Shown here: piece after piece, positions 7,964-16,263 of the stretch
How positions within the stretch are numbered: position 1 is the stretch's first letter
How the letters are laid out: the number at the start of each line of letters is the position of its first letter
Origin: Flavivirga sp. 57AJ16
GTDB taxonomy: Bacteria; Bacteroidota; Bacteroidia; Flavobacteriales; Flavobacteriaceae
Direction of reading: 5' to 3'
DNA: 64,000 bases
Assembly: GCF_028736925.1 (NCBI RefSeq)
Contig: NZ_JAQZAT010000001.1
Span: 248,001-312,000 of the forward strand
The notes under the pieces: generated by a model
Databases searched by the model: none
What the model was told of the DNA's origin: nothing
What the model saw: the letters and a program-made list of their open reading frames with translations, nothing else
Position numbers and translations under genes: made by a program

Positions 7964-8587
7964 TTATAAATACCCTAAAAAAGCAGCTCTTGAAATCTCT
8001 TCAGCTCCCAAACTTTCCAGATGATTCGTGTATATTTGACAATCTATAAGTTTATAATGCGTATTTTGGATAAACGTGATAAAACCCACTTTACTGGCAT
8101 TACTTTCTTTAGCAAACATACTTTCTCCACTAAATACATTATTACCTAAATCGACGCCATAAAGTCCACCAACTAAAGCATCATCTTTCCAAACCTCAAT
8201 CGATTTTGCATAACCTAGTTCGTAAAGCTTTATATAGGCATCCCTCATATGCTCTGTAATCCAGGTGCTTTCTTGGCCATCCCTCTTTATTTTGGCACAT
8301 AACGTGATCACTTCTTTAAAAGCCTTATTAACAGTAACAGTATAATGCCTATTGCGCAAAACCTGTTTCATACTTTTTGATATTCTTAATTTATCTGGAA
8401 ATAGTACAAAGCGAGGGTCTGGGGACCACCACAAAATAGGTGCTTCACCTTCAAACCACGGAAAAATGCCTCTTTGATAGGCATACACTAGACGCTCAAC
8501 AGATAAATCACCTCCTATAGCTAATAAACCATCTTCGGTAGCTTCATTGATATCTGGAAACCAGATATTTTGTGTTAGGTATTGCAT
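7964..8587 (-). CDS. aat: Leucyl/phenylalanyl-tRNA--protein transferase
   Basis: Aat transfers Leu or Phe from tRNA to N-terminal Arg or Lys of proteins, marking them for ClpS/ClpAP degradation (N-degron pathway). The 207-residue protein has the family landmarks FPDINEATEDGLLAIGGDL near the N-terminus, YQRGIFPWF, ILWWSPDPRFVLFP and GGLYGVDLGNNVFSGESMF. The start ATG at 8587 gives MQYLTQNIWFPD, which is normal. It is on the same strand as the DUF3127 and flavin reductase genes upstream but separated from them by a repeat hairpin. Confidence 0.95.
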   Translation of the reverse strand: MQYLTQNIWFPDINEATEDGLLAIGGDLSVERLVYAYQRGIFPWFEGEAPILWWSPDPRFVLFPDKLRISKSMKQVLRNRHYTVTVNKAFKEVITLCAKIKRDGQESTWITEHMRDAYIKLYELGYAKSIEVWKDDALVGGLYGVDLGNNVFSGESMFAKESNASKVGFITFIQNTHYKLIDCQIYTNHLESLGAEEISRAAFLGYL

Positions 8588-8650
8588 TATCGTTTTATTT
8601 TAAAAATAAAAACCTCCAAGTTTCAATAAACAAAGAGGTTTGTATCATAA

Positions 8651-8674
8651 GATTCCCGCCTTTGCGGGAATGAC
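8651..8674. repeat. GATTCCCGC...GCGGGAATGAC dispersed hairpin
   Basis: A perfect 8-9 bp stem (ATTCCCGC/GCGGGAAT) followed by GAC belongs to the common intergenic hairpin family that recurs at 19231, 22116, 39572 and 39626. It lies between the DUF3127 gene and aat. Confidence 0.7.
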
Positions 8675-8676
8675 AA

Positions 8677-9054
8677 TTAAAAAGGGAGATCGTCGTGATC
8701 GTCTTCTTTTAAATCTCCAGCAGGCTCAAAAGCATCTGCTGGTGGCACTGGCGGTAAATTTTCACCTGAAGCTTCAGCTTGCAAAGCTTCAATTCTCCAA
8801 CCTTGAATAGAGTTAAAATATTTAGTTTCTCCTTGTGGGTTCACCCACTCTCTACCTCTTAGATTAATGCTAATCTTAACTTGTTGGCCTACCTGATAAC
8901 TGTTTAACAATTCCGTTTTGTCCTGAACGAACTCCACCATAATATGCTGTGGGTACTGCTCTTCTGTAGTTACTACAATCTCTCTCTTTCTAAACCCATT
9001 ACTCCCAAAAGTTTGAGTTTCTCCTATCATTTTTATTCTTCCTTGAACTTCCAT
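8677..9054 (-). CDS. DUF3127 protein, SSB-like OB-fold with acidic DDLPF tail
   Basis: This 125-residue protein starts MEVQGRIKMIGETQTFGSNGFRKR, typical of DUF3127, a Bacteroidota family expected to adopt an OB fold. After the folded part (about 1-95) comes a Pro/acidic linker, and the last residues DDHDDLPF copy the interaction tip of single-stranded DNA-binding proteins. The true ssb of this window (34176-34625) ends in the same DDLPF. This suggests, by inference, a role at single-stranded DNA or in recruiting SSB-tail-binding enzymes. It follows the flavin reductase gene by 26 bp and may share its transcript. Confidence 0.85.
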   Translation of the reverse strand: MEVQGRIKMIGETQTFGSNGFRKREIVVTTEEQYPQHIMVEFVQDKTELLNSYQVGQQVKISINLRGREWVNPQGETKYFNSIQGWRIEALQAEASGENLPPVPPADAFEPAGDLKEDDHDDLPF

Positions 9055-9080
9055 TAATTATTATTTATATCTATTTAAAT

Positions 9081-9950
9081 TTAACTTAGCAATATTTTCC
9101 AAGCACTTTCAATGTCACCAAAACTCAGGTAATTACGTGCCAACTTATGTTTTTGTCTATGAGTAGCCGTTTTAATATTCGAATACCGTTTCCCTAAATC
9201 TTCAACAAAAAGCTTTACGCTCTCAGCTGTGGGCAACGCTTCTATATTAGCCAGCATCCCTAAATCATTTCCGGTTAAAACCATACTGTTTTTAACATGG
9301 TCCGGAAAATTATCAACACCAATTCCTAATGTTGACAATGGTTTTGGTATCTCAAAAAAGCCTTTTTTAGCACGCGTATAATAACTACCACCTGCCCTTG
9401 CGACCAAATCTAGCTTTTGCTGATTTATAATACCATTTTCATCAAGCACATCGTTATCTATATGAAATTTAACAACTTCACAAATAATTAAATTTCCTGC
9501 ACCTCCTTCTTGTCCTAACTTAACAATGTCGTTCACCTTGCATTCAAACTGTATTGGTGCTTCTGCAACACGAAATGGTTTAACAATATCTGATTTTAAC
9601 ATAGTTAATCCCGATTTGTCAAACTCATTAACTCCTTCAGGGTATTCCGTACTGCTTAACGACATTTGATGAACCATATCGTAATTCACCACATTAATAA
9701 CCACTTCTTTTGTCGCTTCAACATTTTGCAATGTATGCTTTGTTGTATTGTCCCTAACACGTCTCGCAGGCGAAAATATCATAATAGGCGGATTCGCGCT
9801 AAACACATTAAAAAAACTAAATGGTGACAAATTTGGCCTTCCATTTATATCTACTGTACTTGCAAAAGCAATTGGTCTCGGTGCAACGGCACTCAATAAA
9901 TAACCATGTAGTTTACTGGTAGATAAGCTTTTTGGCTCAAACGATGTCAT
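9081..9950 (-). CDS. Flavin reductase-like FMN-binding split-barrel protein
   Basis: The 289-residue protein carries the flavin_reduct domain (about 10-200): SAVAPRPIAFASTVDINGRPNLSPFSFFNVFSANPP and later VKDFEC-like core FECKVNDIVKLGQEGGAGNLIICEVV. Such proteins bind FMN and reduce or shuttle flavin, or act as flavin-dependent oxidoreductases. The substrate is unknown. The C-terminal 80 residues are an extension typical of the larger Bacteroidota members. It is probably co-transcribed with the DUF3127 gene. Confidence 0.85.
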   Translation of the reverse strand: MTSFEPKSLSTSKLHGYLLSAVAPRPIAFASTVDINGRPNLSPFSFFNVFSANPPIMIFSPARRVRDNTTKHTLQNVEATKEVVINVVNYDMVHQMSLSSTEYPEGVNEFDKSGLTMLKSDIVKPFRVAEAPIQFECKVNDIVKLGQEGGAGNLIICEVVKFHIDNDVLDENGIINQQKLDLVARAGGSYYTRAKKGFFEIPKPLSTLGIGVDNFPDHVKNSMVLTGNDLGMLANIEALPTAESVKLFVEDLGKRYSNIKTATHRQKHKLARNYLSFGDIESAWKILLS

Positions 9951-10164
9951 TAACTTTTTTTAGTTTCAACAAAACTAATTAAAAAAATCGTTAAAACTTA
10001 ATCTAGTGGTTATTATTAGTTTACCCACTATAAAAATAAATAATTTATCCCATCTGAAAAAAAATGCAAACAAATACCTTGTTCTACTAAAAACCAATTT
10101 ACTAACATCTTGAACAATAATTTTAAGAGATTTGCATTATATTACAGGTTCAATCTGATTATTA

Positions 10165-11319
10165 ATGATTTTCACAAAACATGGTAACGCATTTCGTTGG
10201 ATTATTATAATAGCGTCTTTCGTTATTGTTTCTCTTATTTTATGGAAAACCTATGAGTTTTTTCAACACTTTAAAGAGGAAGAGCGCACCAAAATGGAAA
10301 ATTGGTCTTTGGCTCAAAATGAAGTGATCAATTCTGATGTTGATTCTAACATGGGGGAACTTACATTACAGGTCTTAAGCAGTAACAAAACAACTCCAAT
10401 GATCCTTATAAATGAAGATGGGAGTTTAGGAACTTATAATAATATAGATGCTACCAAAATTGCTGATCCTTTATATGTTAAAAAACTGATTTTAAGATTT
10501 AAAAAAGAGAACAGCCCTATTCCTATAAAAATAGGAAACAGTATTGTTAGTACTATTTACTACGGAAATTCCCCCTTGCTGAACAAATTAAAATACTATC
10601 CACTAGCACTGTTACTTATTGTCGTTCTGTTCGGTGCTGTTATTTTCTTTTTTTATAGCAGTAACAAGAATGCCACCCAAAACAAATTATGGTCTGGTAT
10701 GGCCAAAGAGACGGCCCACCAGATAGGAACCCCTTTATCGTCTTTAATAGGTTGGACAGAAATTTTAAAAAGCGAACATGTTAATCCAGATTATATTGCT
10801 GAAATTGAAAAAGATGTAGACCGATTACAAACCATTACCGAACGCTTTAGTAAAATTGGCTCCCTACCTACTTTAGAAGTCACCGATATTATTAAAGAAA
10901 CTATAGATTCTTACGATTATTTAAAAGCTAGGTCTTCAAACCTTATAGACTTTGAAATTATAACCCCTGAGGGAGATATTCCCGTAAATCTTAATAAACA
11001 ATTGTACAGTTGGTGTATTGAAAATCTGGTTAAAAATGCTATTGATGCTATGAAAGGCAGAGGGAAGATTATCATTGAAATTTCTCAACTAGAAGACAAT
11101 ATAAAAGTTAGCATTACTGATACTGGAAAAGGGATCGCTAAAAAAGATTTTAATAAAATTTTTACCCCTGGGTACACTACAAAAAAGCGTGGCTGGGGAT
11201 TAGGTTTATCGCTTACCCGTCGCATTATAGAAGATTTTCATAATGGAAAAATAAAGATTCTACAATCTCAAAAAGAAAAAGGAACCACTATACAAATTAG
11301 TTTAAAATGTGCTCCATGA
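10165..11319 (+). CDS. Sensor histidine kinase
   Basis: This 384-residue membrane kinase has one helix at about 10-28, a periplasmic sensor region to about 143 and a second helix at about 144-167. Next comes a dimerisation/phospho-acceptor box KETAHQIGTPLSSLIGWTE with His about 185, followed by a HATPase domain (N-box ENLVKNAIDAM, G-boxes DTGKGI and GWGLGLS). No response regulator is adjacent, so the partner is unknown. The stop overlaps the start of the next gene (ATGA at 11316-11319), which suggests translational coupling. Confidence 0.9.
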   Translation: MIFTKHGNAFRWIIIIASFVIVSLILWKTYEFFQHFKEEERTKMENWSLAQNEVINSDVDSNMGELTLQVLSSNKTTPMILINEDGSLGTYNNIDATKIADPLYVKKLILRFKKENSPIPIKIGNSIVSTIYYGNSPLLNKLKYYPLALLLIVVLFGAVIFFFYSSNKNATQNKLWSGMAKETAHQIGTPLSSLIGWTEILKSEHVNPDYIAEIEKDVDRLQTITERFSKIGSLPTLEVTDIIKETIDSYDYLKARSSNLIDFEIITPEGDIPVNLNKQLYSWCIENLVKNAIDAMKGRGKIIIEISQLEDNIKVSITDTGKGIAKKDFNKIFTPGYTTKKRGWGLGLSLTRRIIEDFHNGKIKILQSQKEKGTTIQISLKCAP

Positions 11320-11672
11320 TTATGTCTGAAAAACTAGTTACCATAAAAGAAGTCGTATTAAAAAATAACTGCCCCGAATGTTATAATAATGAAGGCTTGC
11401 GCTTAATTTTTAAACAAAAAATAATTGACACTAAGCTTTATAGATCCACGACTTCCCAAATGAGTCATGAAATTGCCTGTAAAACATGCCATAACATTAT
11501 TTATCCAGTAAAATGGACAGATGATATTGAACGTGTTTTCGAATATCAGAAAAAAGCATTTGTTCCCCAAAAGTCATCAATCTATTTAAAGAAAACATCA
11601 TGGATTGCTATTATTTTAGCTATTATTATAGCTATTGCTGTCATCCTGATAGTCGTGTATCCTAATTTATAA
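11316..11672 (+). CDS. Small membrane protein with zinc-ribbon-like cysteines
   Basis: I do not recognise the family. The protein of about 116-118 residues has two Cys pairs, NNCPECYN near the N-terminus and ACKTCHN about 50 residues later, which could form a zinc ribbon. It ends in a single strongly hydrophobic helix (about 95-116). ATGs at 11307, 11316 and 11322 are in frame. The ATGA overlap with the kinase stop favours 11316, but 11322 (MSEKLV) is equally possible. The overlap with the histidine kinase suggests the two work together. The 3' end overlaps the convergent HIT gene by 6 bp. Confidence 0.7.
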   Translation: MIMSEKLVTIKEVVLKNNCPECYNNEGLRLIFKQKIIDTKLYRSTTSQMSHEIACKTCHNIIYPVKWTDDIERVFEYQKKAFVPQKSSIYLKKTSWIAIILAIIIAIAVILIVVYPNL

Positions 11673-12056
11673 TTGCGCTTTGATAGCTTCTGCCAAGTTT
11701 TGGAATTCTTCTGTTGAAAGTTTCACCTTTTTAATAAAACGCGCATCTTCCATAGTATGTAATGGAATTAAGTGTACATGTACATGTGGGACCTCTAAAC
11801 CAATAACAGACACCCCCACTCGCTTACAGGGTATGGCCTTTTCTATAGATAGAGCAACATGTCTTGAAAAGCTCATTAAGCCACTGTAAGTAGCTTCATC
11901 TAAATCAAAAATTTTATCAACCTCTTGTTTAGGAATACAAAGGGTATGTCCTTTACTATTTGGGTTAACATCTAAAAATGCTAAAAAGTCGTCTGTTTCG
12001 GCAACTTTATAACAAGGGATTTCTCCGTTAACTATTTTTGTGAAAATTGAAGCCAT
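11667..12056 (-). CDS. HIT-family nucleotide-binding protein
   Basis: This 129-residue protein has the histidine triad HVHVHLIPL with His91, His93 and His95, plus the N-terminal IFTKIVNGEIPCYKV and GHTLCIPKQEV typical of the HINT/Fhit-like branch. HIT proteins hydrolyse nucleoside phosphoramidates or dinucleotides. It lies 73 bp downstream of greA on the same strand and is often next to greA in Flavobacteriia, so they may form an operon. Confidence 0.93.
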   Translation of the reverse strand: MASIFTKIVNGEIPCYKVAETDDFLAFLDVNPNSKGHTLCIPKQEVDKIFDLDEATYSGLMSFSRHVALSIEKAIPCKRVGVSVIGLEVPHVHVHLIPLHTMEDARFIKKVKLSTEEFQNLAEAIKAQL

Positions 12057-12129
12057 ATCTTAGAGCGTGTTTTTGTTAGCATTTCTCGTCATCACTTCAC
12101 CAAGTCTAATATGACGTGAGGAATATCAA

Positions 12130-12603
12130 TTATCTGGAAATTTCTATGATATCAAATTTCATAACCCCATTTGGCACTTGAATTTCAGCAACATCTCCAA
12201 CAGATTTACCAAGTAACCCTTTCCCAATGGGAGAATTTACAGAAATTTTGCCCGAAGCCAGATCTGCTTCACCATCGGCCACCAAGGTATAATTCATTTC
12301 CATGCCATTGGTCTGGTTTTTTATTTTGACTTTAGATAACACTAATATCTTAGAGGTATCCAACTGAGATTCATCAATAACACGAGCTCCAGCCAAGGCA
12401 TCTTCTAATTTAGAAATACGCATTTCCAACATTCCTTGCGCTTCTTTAGCCGCATCATATTCGGCATTTTCACTTAAATCACCTTTATCCCTAGCTTCAG
12501 CTATCGCTTTAGAAGCCTTTACACGCTCCACATCTTTTAGCTGTTTTAGCTCTTCTCTTAATTTTTTTAACCCTTCTGGTGTATAGTATGATACTTTACT
12601 CAT
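12130..12603 (-). CDS. greA: Transcription elongation factor GreA
   Basis: GreA binds RNA polymerase and stimulates cleavage of backtracked transcripts. The 157-residue protein has the N-terminal coiled coil (YYTPEGLKKLREELKQL...ARDKGDLSENAEYDAAKEAQG, with the acidic tip) and the C-terminal FKBP-like domain ending SPIGKGLLGKSVGDVAEIQVP. A TACTTTTG box lies at 12708-12715 on the minus strand, about 105 bp upstream. Confidence 0.96.
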   Translation of the reverse strand: MSKVSYYTPEGLKKLREELKQLKDVERVKASKAIAEARDKGDLSENAEYDAAKEAQGMLEMRISKLEDALAGARVIDESQLDTSKILVLSKVKIKNQTNGMEMNYTLVADGEADLASGKISVNSPIGKGLLGKSVGDVAEIQVPNGVMKFDIIEISR

Positions 12604-12707
12604 GACTTCATCGTTTTACTTTATAAAAGATGCTGAAAACACACGTCGACATTGCTCGGTGCAAGAGTTCAGCATAAAAAAAATCCCGCTTACACGAGAT
12701 TGTATAA

Positions 12708-12715
12708 CAAAAGTA
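12708..12715 (-). promoter_or_regulatory. Probable -7 element for greA
   Basis: The minus strand reads TACTTTTG, matching TAnnTTTG, about 105 bp before greA. The transcript leader would include an imperfect hairpin around 12640-12700. No clear -33 box was found. Confidence 0.35.
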
Positions 12716-12865
12716 CAAAATTTTTAGTTAAATATTTATAAATGCTTTAAAAGTACTTTACCTCAGACTTTAGAATTAAAATAAATATACCCTGAGGAAA
12801 TACACAAAATATTTAACTCAATTTGCTTTTTGTTGTAAATTGCATACTTAATTTTTAGAACTATT

Positions 12866-13294
12866 ATGAAATCCTTTTTCTGCCTTATTGCCCTCATTAT
12901 TTTATCATCTTGCAGTAAAAACTCTGTTGATAATGAAAATTGTAAATTTTTATTAGACTTAGGGGTCAACCTTAATATCAATCTTAGCTTACCACAATAT
13001 AGTCAATTGCCCTTTGCAGGAAACTCCGTATATATAGAGAATGTGGGAAATGCGGGAATTATCGTTGCCAGTACGGGTAATGATTTTTTTGCATGGGATG
13101 CCAGTGACCCAAATCATGCCCCCAGTGCTTGTTCAGCGCTTGTCCCTTCTGGACTAAATGCTACTTGTGGCTGTGATGATAAAAATGAATATAGTTTAGT
13201 TACCGGACAACCACTAGGAAGTGATGACTTGCCATGTGGTTTAAAAAACTATAGAGTAGAAAAAAACGGAAATAACCTCTTAATATTTAATTAA
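12866..13294 (+). CDS. Lipoprotein resembling a ligand-less Rieske domain
   Basis: The 142-residue protein has a lipoprotein signal (LIILSSCSKN, lipid-acceptor Cys about 17). The rest resembles the end of a Rieske-type domain: SACSAL, then CGCDDKNEYSLVTGQPLG and LKNYRVEKNGNNLLIF, the last part being the common Rieske ending. The two His ligands of a real [2Fe-2S] Rieske centre are absent, so iron-sulfur binding is unlikely. It is therefore called by fold resemblance only. It is divergent from greA and separated from the convergent TonB receptor by a CCCCTAACCCC repeat. Confidence 0.6.
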   Translation: MKSFFCLIALIILSSCSKNSVDNENCKFLLDLGVNLNINLSLPQYSQLPFAGNSVYIENVGNAGIIVASTGNDFFAWDASDPNHAPSACSALVPSGLNATCGCDDKNEYSLVTGQPLGSDDLPCGLKNYRVEKNGNNLLIFN

Positions 13295-13295
13295 C

Positions 13296-13327
13296 ACCTC
13301 CCCTAACCCCTCCAAAGGAGGGGAATT
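13296..13327 (+). repeat. Intergenic CCCCTAACCCC palindromic repeat
   Basis: CCTCC, CCTAACCCCT and CCAAAGGAGGGGAATTG form a hairpin with stem CCCCTCC/GGAGGGG. It is the stand-alone form of the repeat that bounds the DUF559 insert in leuS. It lies between two convergent genes and could also help end transcription. Confidence 0.7.
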
Positions 13328-13342
13328 GAAGGATTTATTTTT

Positions 13343-15598
13343 TTATAATTTTAGTGTCATACCTAATAAGAAATTAGTGGTGGCCTGTGGGTAATAAAAA
13401 TTCTCGGTCACTGGTGCATCAGAGGATCCTACAGGTCTATAATAATAACTGTAGGTATAACCGTTAGAAACATACTCTGAATTAAATAAGTTGTTCACTA
13501 ACAAATTAAGCCCTATTTCTTTAATCCATTTTGGTTTCATTTTATAAGATACATTTAAATGATTCACAAAATAGGCATCCATGCTTTTGTCGTCACTGGA
13601 TGTATTATCTAAATACTGCTTCCCAACATATTTGGACAATAATGCAATACTTCCATTTTTAACCGGGGCATAGGTTAATGTGCTTCCAAAAATAACACTT
13701 GGAGAAAAGGAAATATCGGTATCTTCAAATGGTGTGACTACAGGCTCATAAGAAACGCTTTCAAATGTATTTGGATCATATTGCGTATCATAAATAACAT
13801 AATCGAATGCTTTTATTTTATTTTGACTGAGCGTAGCATTCGCATCAACCCTAAATTGATCGGACACTTTATAGCCCGTTTGTAATTCTATTCCTGCTCT
13901 ATAACTCTTTGAGACATTTTGTCTAATAGGATCTCCTACATCGTCTAAATCCCCTGTTAAAACCAGCTGATCGTTATAATTCATATAATACAGATTGGCA
14001 GTGGCATAAAAGCTTGCCTTTTTTAGTTTGTAACCAAACTCAAGATCATGCAATTGTTCTGATTTTGGACGTACCGGGTTTTTGGTCAAATCATCTCTAT
14101 TCGGTTCTCTGTTGGCAATAGCATAAGAACCATAAATACTATTATAATTATCTATGGTATATGTTAATCCTATTTTAGGATTGAAAAAATTATACGATTC
14201 CTTTACATTAATATTTAATAGGTCTGAGCTGGTTCCAACAGATTCATAATTTACGCTTCTATATTGTAAATCTAAAAGCGCAAATAAATGGTTTCCAATA
14301 TTATATTCTGCTTTTGCATAGGTATTAAAATCTGTTTTATCCCCATAGCTAAAATAGTAGTTACTTCTAATCGGTATCGAAGCGGCAAATGAATCCCAAA
14401 TAACCTCACCAAAATGATCGCCCTTATACGTATTATAACCACCCCCTAGATATAAGTTTAGATTATCTTTTGTATAGTTAAAAGAATATACCAGTGCATA
14501 AAAATCGTTATCTAACCAACGTCTCCTAACAACATCGCCCTCATCGGATGCGTTTGCATTATTAGGGAAGTAATCGCCTAATGTCTCGCCCTCTTTATAC
14601 TGCTCAAAATAGCCTTTCCCCCTAGTAAAATTTCCCGAAATATTTGCAGAAAAATGACCGTTAAATCGTTGGGAAAAATGTAACTGATAATGTGTTTGCT
14701 CATAATTATCTACCTCATTGTCGTAAGTGTAAAAATTATATGTTCTTCCGGAATTTAATAAATTCTGAGCTTCTTCATCAGAAGGGAAATTTCTATCAAT
14801 AAAATCCTGTATGCCATCTCTGTCGTTATTTACAACGGCTTCTGGTGTACCATACCAAGACTGATAGGTGACTTCTTTTCCTCCAAAAACAAGGGCTTTT
14901 AATGCCGTTTTTTCATTTAAAAAACCAGCTTCCAAATAATAGGAGTTTAAATCTGCGCTTGCTCTATCTATATAACCATCACTTTGAATATTAGACAACC
15001 TTCCTTCTGCATAAAAATTATTTTTAAGCCCCGATCCCATGCTAATGTTATGTTTTCTGGTTCCAAAACTTCCAACAGCATGCGTCGTTGTAGCATAACC
15101 TTGGGAGGAAGGGTTTAAGGTTTTTAAATTCAGGCTTGCTCCAAAAGCACCCGACCCATTTGTTGATGTGCCTACACCGCGTTGTAGTTGTATGTCTTCT
15201 ACAGAGGATACAAAATCCGGCATATTAACCCAAAATGTCCCCTGGCTTTCCGCATCATTATAGGGGATACCATTAATAGTTACGTTTACTCGGGTGGCAT
15301 CACTACCACGCACACGAATCCCTGTATATCCTACTCCTGCTCCTGCATCGCTTGTAGTAACCACCGATGGTAATTGATCTAACAAAATAGGTAAGTCCTG
15401 ACCTAAATTGATAGATTCTAATTTCTCGTTTGTAATGTTAGTAAAAGCGACTGGCGTTTTATCTTTAGCCCTGGTCGCCGAAAGCAGCACTTCGTCCAGT
15501 TTTTCTATTTTAGTAGAATCTTGTTGTTTTTGATTTTCTTGTGCACTGGCGCTGACTGACAACACTAATAGTGTTAAAAAAAGAAATAAATTTTTCAT
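13343..15598 (-). CDS. TonB-dependent outer-membrane receptor, probably for thiamine
   Basis: This 751-residue receptor has a signal peptide (about 1-19), a plug domain (about 45-160; DEVLLSATRA, GVGYTGIRVRGSDATRVNVTINGIPYNDAE) and a 22-strand-type barrel ending in FLLGMTLKL, with a C-terminal hydrophobic residue. It is preceded by a TPP riboswitch (about 15665-15791). That places it among the outer-membrane thiamine or thiamine-precursor receptors predicted in Bacteroidota from riboswitch co-occurrence. The start ATG at 15598 gives MKNLFLFLTLLVLSV, a normal signal peptide. Substrate is inferred from the riboswitch and from the transporter genes upstream. Confidence 0.9.
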   Translation of the reverse strand: MKNLFLFLTLLVLSVSASAQENQKQQDSTKIEKLDEVLLSATRAKDKTPVAFTNITNEKLESINLGQDLPILLDQLPSVVTTSDAGAGVGYTGIRVRGSDATRVNVTINGIPYNDAESQGTFWVNMPDFVSSVEDIQLQRGVGTSTNGSGAFGASLNLKTLNPSSQGYATTTHAVGSFGTRKHNISMGSGLKNNFYAEGRLSNIQSDGYIDRASADLNSYYLEAGFLNEKTALKALVFGGKEVTYQSWYGTPEAVVNNDRDGIQDFIDRNFPSDEEAQNLLNSGRTYNFYTYDNEVDNYEQTHYQLHFSQRFNGHFSANISGNFTRGKGYFEQYKEGETLGDYFPNNANASDEGDVVRRRWLDNDFYALVYSFNYTKDNLNLYLGGGYNTYKGDHFGEVIWDSFAASIPIRSNYYFSYGDKTDFNTYAKAEYNIGNHLFALLDLQYRSVNYESVGTSSDLLNINVKESYNFFNPKIGLTYTIDNYNSIYGSYAIANREPNRDDLTKNPVRPKSEQLHDLEFGYKLKKASFYATANLYYMNYNDQLVLTGDLDDVGDPIRQNVSKSYRAGIELQTGYKVSDQFRVDANATLSQNKIKAFDYVIYDTQYDPNTFESVSYEPVVTPFEDTDISFSPSVIFGSTLTYAPVKNGSIALLSKYVGKQYLDNTSSDDKSMDAYFVNHLNVSYKMKPKWIKEIGLNLLVNNLFNSEYVSNGYTYSYYYRPVGSSDAPVTENFYYPQATTNFLLGMTLKL

Positions 15599-15664
15599 TA
15601 CGATTATATCTTATAATCGAATAAAAAGAGGTAATTATTCTTTATGGTTATTAATTAATTTTTT

Positions 15665-15791
15665 AAATCCCTAAACAGCATTACCTGTTCTAGGTTCATT
15701 GGGTATGATCTCAGCTCTTTCGTAGTTAAAAACCAAAAGTATAAAATCAATATGTTTTAAACTGATGGCTATTAACTTGAAAAGCACCCCT
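15665..15791 (-). ncRNA. TPP (THI-box) riboswitch
   Basis: On the minus strand the conserved pieces of the thiamine pyrophosphate aptamer occur in order. GGGGTGC is at 15791-15785, GCTGAGA near 15715, ATACCCAATGAACCT next, and AACAGGTAATGCTG then GGGA near 15668. The segment between the first two is longer than average, consistent with an extended P3 arm. It lies about 70 bp before the TonB-dependent receptor and should switch its expression off when TPP is plentiful. Confidence 0.9.
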
Positions 15792-15806
15792 TTTTGAGAA
15801 CGCCGC

Positions 15807-15814
15807 AAAGATAT
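15807..15814 (-). promoter_or_regulatory. Promoter -7 box for the TPP-riboswitch transcript
   Basis: The minus strand reads TATCTTTG followed by CGGCG, an excellent TAnnTTTG match about 15 bp before the first aptamer base. This suggests that the receptor has its own promoter rather than depending on read-through from arfB. Confidence 0.55.
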
Positions 15815-15852
15815 GTTCTATTTTAGAATTACGAATTACGATTTTAGATTTT

Positions 15853-16260
15853 TTAATCTAAATCTGGTTTCTTTCTATTTGCTTTTTTATTGGAAAGATT
15901 ACGTTTGTTTTTTAATCGTTTTCTAATAACTGCTTTTGGAACTTTAGTAGGGATACGCTTTTTTGGAACAACCAACCCTAGGCGGATTAATTCTAAAAAG
16001 CGTTTTATAACAAGTTCTTTATTTTTATGCTGGCTTCGGCTTTCACCGCATTGTAATATTAAAACACCTTCTTTAGTTAACCGTTGCCTTAACTTATTTT
16101 GAAGACGTTTTTTTTGTGCTTCGTTAAATGCGAGTGATTCTGTTAAATTAAAGGTTAACTCAACTTTTGAAGACACTTTATTTACATGCTGCCCACCACT
16201 TCCTGAACTTCTAATGGCCTTAAAGCTCAATTCTTGCAGTATGGCTTCTTCATTAAACAT
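15853..16260 (-). CDS. arfB: Alternative ribosome-rescue factor / peptidyl-tRNA hydrolase ArfB
   Basis: ArfB (YaeJ) releases nascent chains from ribosomes stalled without a stop codon. The 135-residue protein has the catalytic GGQ in SSGSGGQHVNKVSSKVEL and a long basic C-terminal tail (KRLKNKRNLSNKKANRKK), which in the family enters the empty mRNA channel. There is no codon-recognition domain, which separates it from RF1 and RF2. It begins 3 bp after the DUF4301 gene, so they are in one operon. Confidence 0.94.
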   Translation of the reverse strand: MFNEEAILQELSFKAIRSSGSGGQHVNKVSSKVELTFNLTESLAFNEAQKKRLQNKLRQRLTKEGVLILQCGESRSQHKNKELVIKRFLELIRLGLVVPKKRIPTKVPKAVIRKRLKNKRNLSNKKANRKKPDLD

Positions 16261-16263
16261 GGT

